Position numbers and translations under genes: made by a program
Source: Bacteroidota bacterium
GTDB lineage: Bacteria > Bacteroidota > Bacteroidia > Chitinophagales > Chitinophagaceae
Assembly: GCA_023433755.1 (NCBI GenBank)
Contig: JAEYUA010000244.1
Coordinates: 1-7,475, forward strand
Reading direction: 5' to 3'
DNA length: 7,475 bases
Notes under the pieces: model-generated
What the model was told of the DNA's origin: nothing
The model's input: the letters and a program-made list of their open reading frames with translations, nothing else
Databases searched by the model: none
Part shown: positions 5,636 to 7,475 of the stretch, in pieces
Layout: each line of letters starts with the position of its first letter
Numbering within the stretch: position 1 is the stretch's first letter

Positions 5636-7300
5636 TCAGACTGAACCAGTTTTATCTTTAACGATCTGGTTCAATGATTTCAGGCGCGCATAGATCAGAA
5701 TGCCCCCAATGAATGCTGCCACTACAAGTATCAGGAAGAATATTTTTTTATCCGTGATATCATCCCAGAACCCTGTCATAACCCCGGCAACCTTACCGCC
5801 AATTGAAGTGGAAAGGAACCAGCCTCCCATCATCAAAGCCGTTAATCTCGCCGGAGAAAGCTTGGATACAAATGATAATCCCATCGGGCTGAGGAATATT
5901 TCACTGATTGTGAAAATGAAATAAGTGATCCACAGCCAAATTGGTGAAGCTTTGTGAGTATAAATAGAAGGAACAGACATCACCGCGAAAACCATGGCAA
6001 GAGCCGAAAGTCCGGCAATGAACATGGCCATTCCAAATTTGGAAGCAGTGCTAGGCTCCTTTCCTCTTTTCCGAAGCCATCCGAAAAATGGAACAAAGAA
6101 AAGAGTGAGTAAAACAATGAACAATGGGTTAAGTGATTGAAATAATTCAGTATTGGCAACCTTTAAATCTCCACCTGGACGCTCCTCCACTGGCACATTA
6201 TTGAAATATGGATCAGGACCAAGCACCTGCACATCCTTACCTGTTTCGTCTTTAATATCAATCAGGTATTGATCCACCTTTGTTGTCATCCGGTTGGAAT
6301 CACTCACCGTCTGCAGAAAGCCGAGTGCACCTGCAATTTTTTCAGTAGTTGGTGATACACTACGATCGGTATGTTTTTGGGCCCATAGAGTTAATCCGGT
6401 AGAATTCTGATTATATATCGTCCAGAATGCAATGGCAATAGCAAAAATGAAAAGCAAAGAACCAATAGCCTTTTTATCCTTACCTGTTGCCTTCACCCAG
6501 AGTGACACATAGAATGCAATTACCGGTAAACAGGCAAATATAAAGGCATCATTAGCCTGGCTACCCATTAGCGGAGAGCCCATCAGGTCCTTTACGAACC
6601 AGCCAACAACTGCTGCCGCCAACGCAGGCACAAACACATACATAACAATCTTGGACATGGGCATATCTTCAGCCTGTACTGGTTTTTTTACATCTGCTTC
6701 TTTTATATCCCTGTTCTTCATAGAAAGCGCAAGAATGATCATTCCAATGATAAGTCCCACACCTGCGGCAGCAAATGCATATCCCCAGCCATAAGCGTTT
6801 CGCAGGTAGGCCGCAACGAAATTGCACACAAAAGCTCCTATGTTGATACCCATATAAAAGATATTATAGGCATTATCTTTCAAGGGTTTGAGATCTTCCC
6901 TGTTGTAAATATTACCAAGAAGCGTGGAGATGTTCGGCTTGAAAAAACCATTTCCAACAATGATCAGGGAAAGCGAAATATACATTGCTGTGTCACCAGG
7001 CATAGCAAGGCCAAGATAACCAGCCGCCATCAGGCTGCCCCCGATAAATATCGATTTGATATAACCCAGGTAACGGTCTGCTATCAGACCTCCAATAAAA
7101 GGAGTGAGGTAAACAAGTGCAATAAAACTTCCAACTACGTCTGCACCAAGATTCTGATCGAATCCTTTCCCAGTGGGATCAATCAAATACAACAGCAGGA
7201 TGCCTACCATCAAATAATAAGCAAACCGCTCCCACATTTCCGTAAAAAACAAGATATACAGCGCCTTTGGATGTTTACCAGTGACAGCTTTTTGTTCCAT
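5636..7300 (-). CDS. POT/PTR2 family proton-coupled peptide transporter (POT-B)
   Basis: A complete 554-residue inner-membrane di-/tripeptide:proton symporter of the POT family, first gene of the transporter run. Seen: ExxERFxYY in TM1 (E21, E24, R25, F26, Y28, Y29), GGLIADRYLGYIKS (70-83), GNGFFKPNISTLLGNIY with K121 (116-132), FYMGINIGAF (148-157), TM7 FWTIYNQNSTGLTLWAQK (292-309), FQSLNPLF opening TM8 (387-394) and SEIFLSPMGLSFVSKLSP with E467 in TM10 (466-483). It matches POT-A across all motifs, so the pair arose by duplication, but the long TM7-TM8 loop (about 313-386) is very different except for its end (PYFNNVPVEERP here, TYFRNIPAEDRP in POT-A). The N-terminus is 5 residues longer than in POT-A. 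ATG at 7300 has no Shine-Dalgarno sequence; a promoter-like pair lies about 50-75 bases upstream and a strong terminator follows the stop. Confidence 0.95.
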   Translation of the reverse strand: MEQKAVTGKHPKALYILFFTEMWERFAYYLMVGILLLYLIDPTGKGFDQNLGADVVGSFIALVYLTPFIGGLIADRYLGYIKSIFIGGSLMAAGYLGLAMPGDTAMYISLSLIIVGNGFFKPNISTLLGNIYNREDLKPLKDNAYNIFYMGINIGAFVCNFVAAYLRNAYGWGYAFAAAGVGLIIGMIILALSMKNRDIKEADVKKPVQAEDMPMSKIVMYVFVPALAAAVVGWFVKDLMGSPLMGSQANDAFIFACLPVIAFYVSLWVKATGKDKKAIGSLLFIFAIAIAFWTIYNQNSTGLTLWAQKHTDRSVSPTTEKIAGALGFLQTVSDSNRMTTKVDQYLIDIKDETGKDVQVLGPDPYFNNVPVEERPGGDLKVANTELFQSLNPLFIVLLTLFFVPFFGWLRKRGKEPSTASKFGMAMFIAGLSALAMVFAVMSVPSIYTHKASPIWLWITYFIFTISEIFLSPMGLSFVSKLSPARLTALMMGGWFLSTSIGGKVAGVMTGFWDDITDKKIFFLILVVAAFIGGILIYARLKSLNQIVKDKTGSV

Positions 7301-7348
7301 GAATTTTGTTTTGATTATTAATTTTTATCAATTGTCTGGAATACCGCT

Positions 7349-7377
7349 CAAATTAAAGGAAATTATTTTTTACCAAA
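7349..7377 (-). promoter_or_regulatory. Candidate promoter of POT-B, Bacteroidota type
   Basis: Reading the minus strand, TTTG (7374-7377) is followed after 17 bases by TTAATTTG (7349-7356), which matches the Bacteroidota -7 consensus TAnnTTTG at all fixed positions but the second. The spacing fits the 17-23 reported for this phylum. Transcription would start near 7342, leaving an AT-rich leader of about 40 bases before the ATG at 7300. The intervening sequence is strongly A+T rich. I find no equally good match on the + strand for purD within 7301-7433. Confidence 0.5.
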
Positions 7378-7433
7378 CTTGATTCATCATCTTTAACAAT
7401 TAACCGATATTCGCGTTCCATCATCTCTTATCC

Positions 7434-7475
7434 ATGAATATACTTTTACTCGGCTCCGGCGGCAGGGAACACGCA
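7434..7475 (+). CDS. purD: purD, phosphoribosylamine-glycine ligase, first 14 codons (3' end outside window)
   Basis: The last 42 bases encode MNILLLGSGGREHA, the characteristic N-terminus of GAR synthetase (PurD): a first beta strand and the glycine-rich GSGGREHA loop that is nearly invariant in the family. Known: the enzyme joins phosphoribosylamine and glycine with ATP in the second step of purine synthesis, in the cytoplasm. ATG at 7434 is the only start that gives this N-terminus at its usual position; the preceding bases CTCTTATCC carry no Shine-Dalgarno sequence. It is divergent from the POT-B gene with a 133-base AT-rich gap and is functionally unrelated to it. Only 14 residues are visible, but the motif is distinctive. 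Confidence 0.88.
   Translation, partial: MNILLLGSGGREHA

Noticed and set aside
7301..7433. Riboswitch (for example purine or PurR-type control) before purD
   Set aside because: The gap is AT-rich with no visible conserved aptamer core or strong stem, and no convincing + strand promoter could be assigned.

Overview
The window looks like a chromosomal segment of a Bacteroidota bacterium, most likely of the Chitinophagaceae or a near relative. This rests on protein style (a DUF1800/DUF1501 pair, a POT-family type with an enlarged loop), on the lack of Shine-Dalgarno sequences before all five visible start codons, and on a promoter of the Bacteroidota TTTG / TAnnTTTG type before one transporter gene. 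The family-level placement is inference. There are no rRNA or tRNA genes, no insertion sequence and no CRISPR array. Coding density is high: the longest gene-free stretch is 133 bases (7301-7433).

Left part (1-1666, + strand): the C-terminal end of a DUF1800 protein, whose start lies outside the window, is followed 32 bases later by a complete DUF1501 protein with a twin-arginine signal. This pair recurs together in Bacteroidota and Planctomycetota and has no firmly known biochemical function. It probably forms one transcription unit, which ends in an elaborate stem-loop element (1672-1747) that exactly fills the gap to the convergent next gene.

Middle and right part (1748-7300, - strand): three membrane transporter genes read in the same direction. 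In transcription order they are POT-B (7300 to 5636) and POT-A (5569 to 3938), two paralogous proton-coupled di-/tripeptide transporters of the POT/PTR2 family, then an OPT-superfamily transporter (3811 to 1748). A strong intrinsic terminator (5595-5622) separates the two POT genes. The gap between POT-A and OPT holds two adjacent tandem arrays, both of 7-base period but with unrelated units. Together the three genes make a peptide-uptake locus: the POT proteins would bring in di- and tripeptides with protons, and the OPT protein longer peptides or metal-chelate-like substrates. Operon status is uncertain because of the terminator and the array-filled gap.

Right edge (7434-7475, + strand): the first 14 codons of purD (phosphoribosylamine-glycine ligase, purine synthesis), divergent from the transporters.

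I see no convincing new defence, mobile or secretion system. The parts most worth a second look are non-coding: the nested stem-loop repeat at 1672-1747, the twin heptamer arrays at 3863-3941, and the terminator placed only 25 bases before the POT-A start. Among proteins, both POT paralogs carry an unusually large and mutually diverged loop between the predicted TM7 and TM8.
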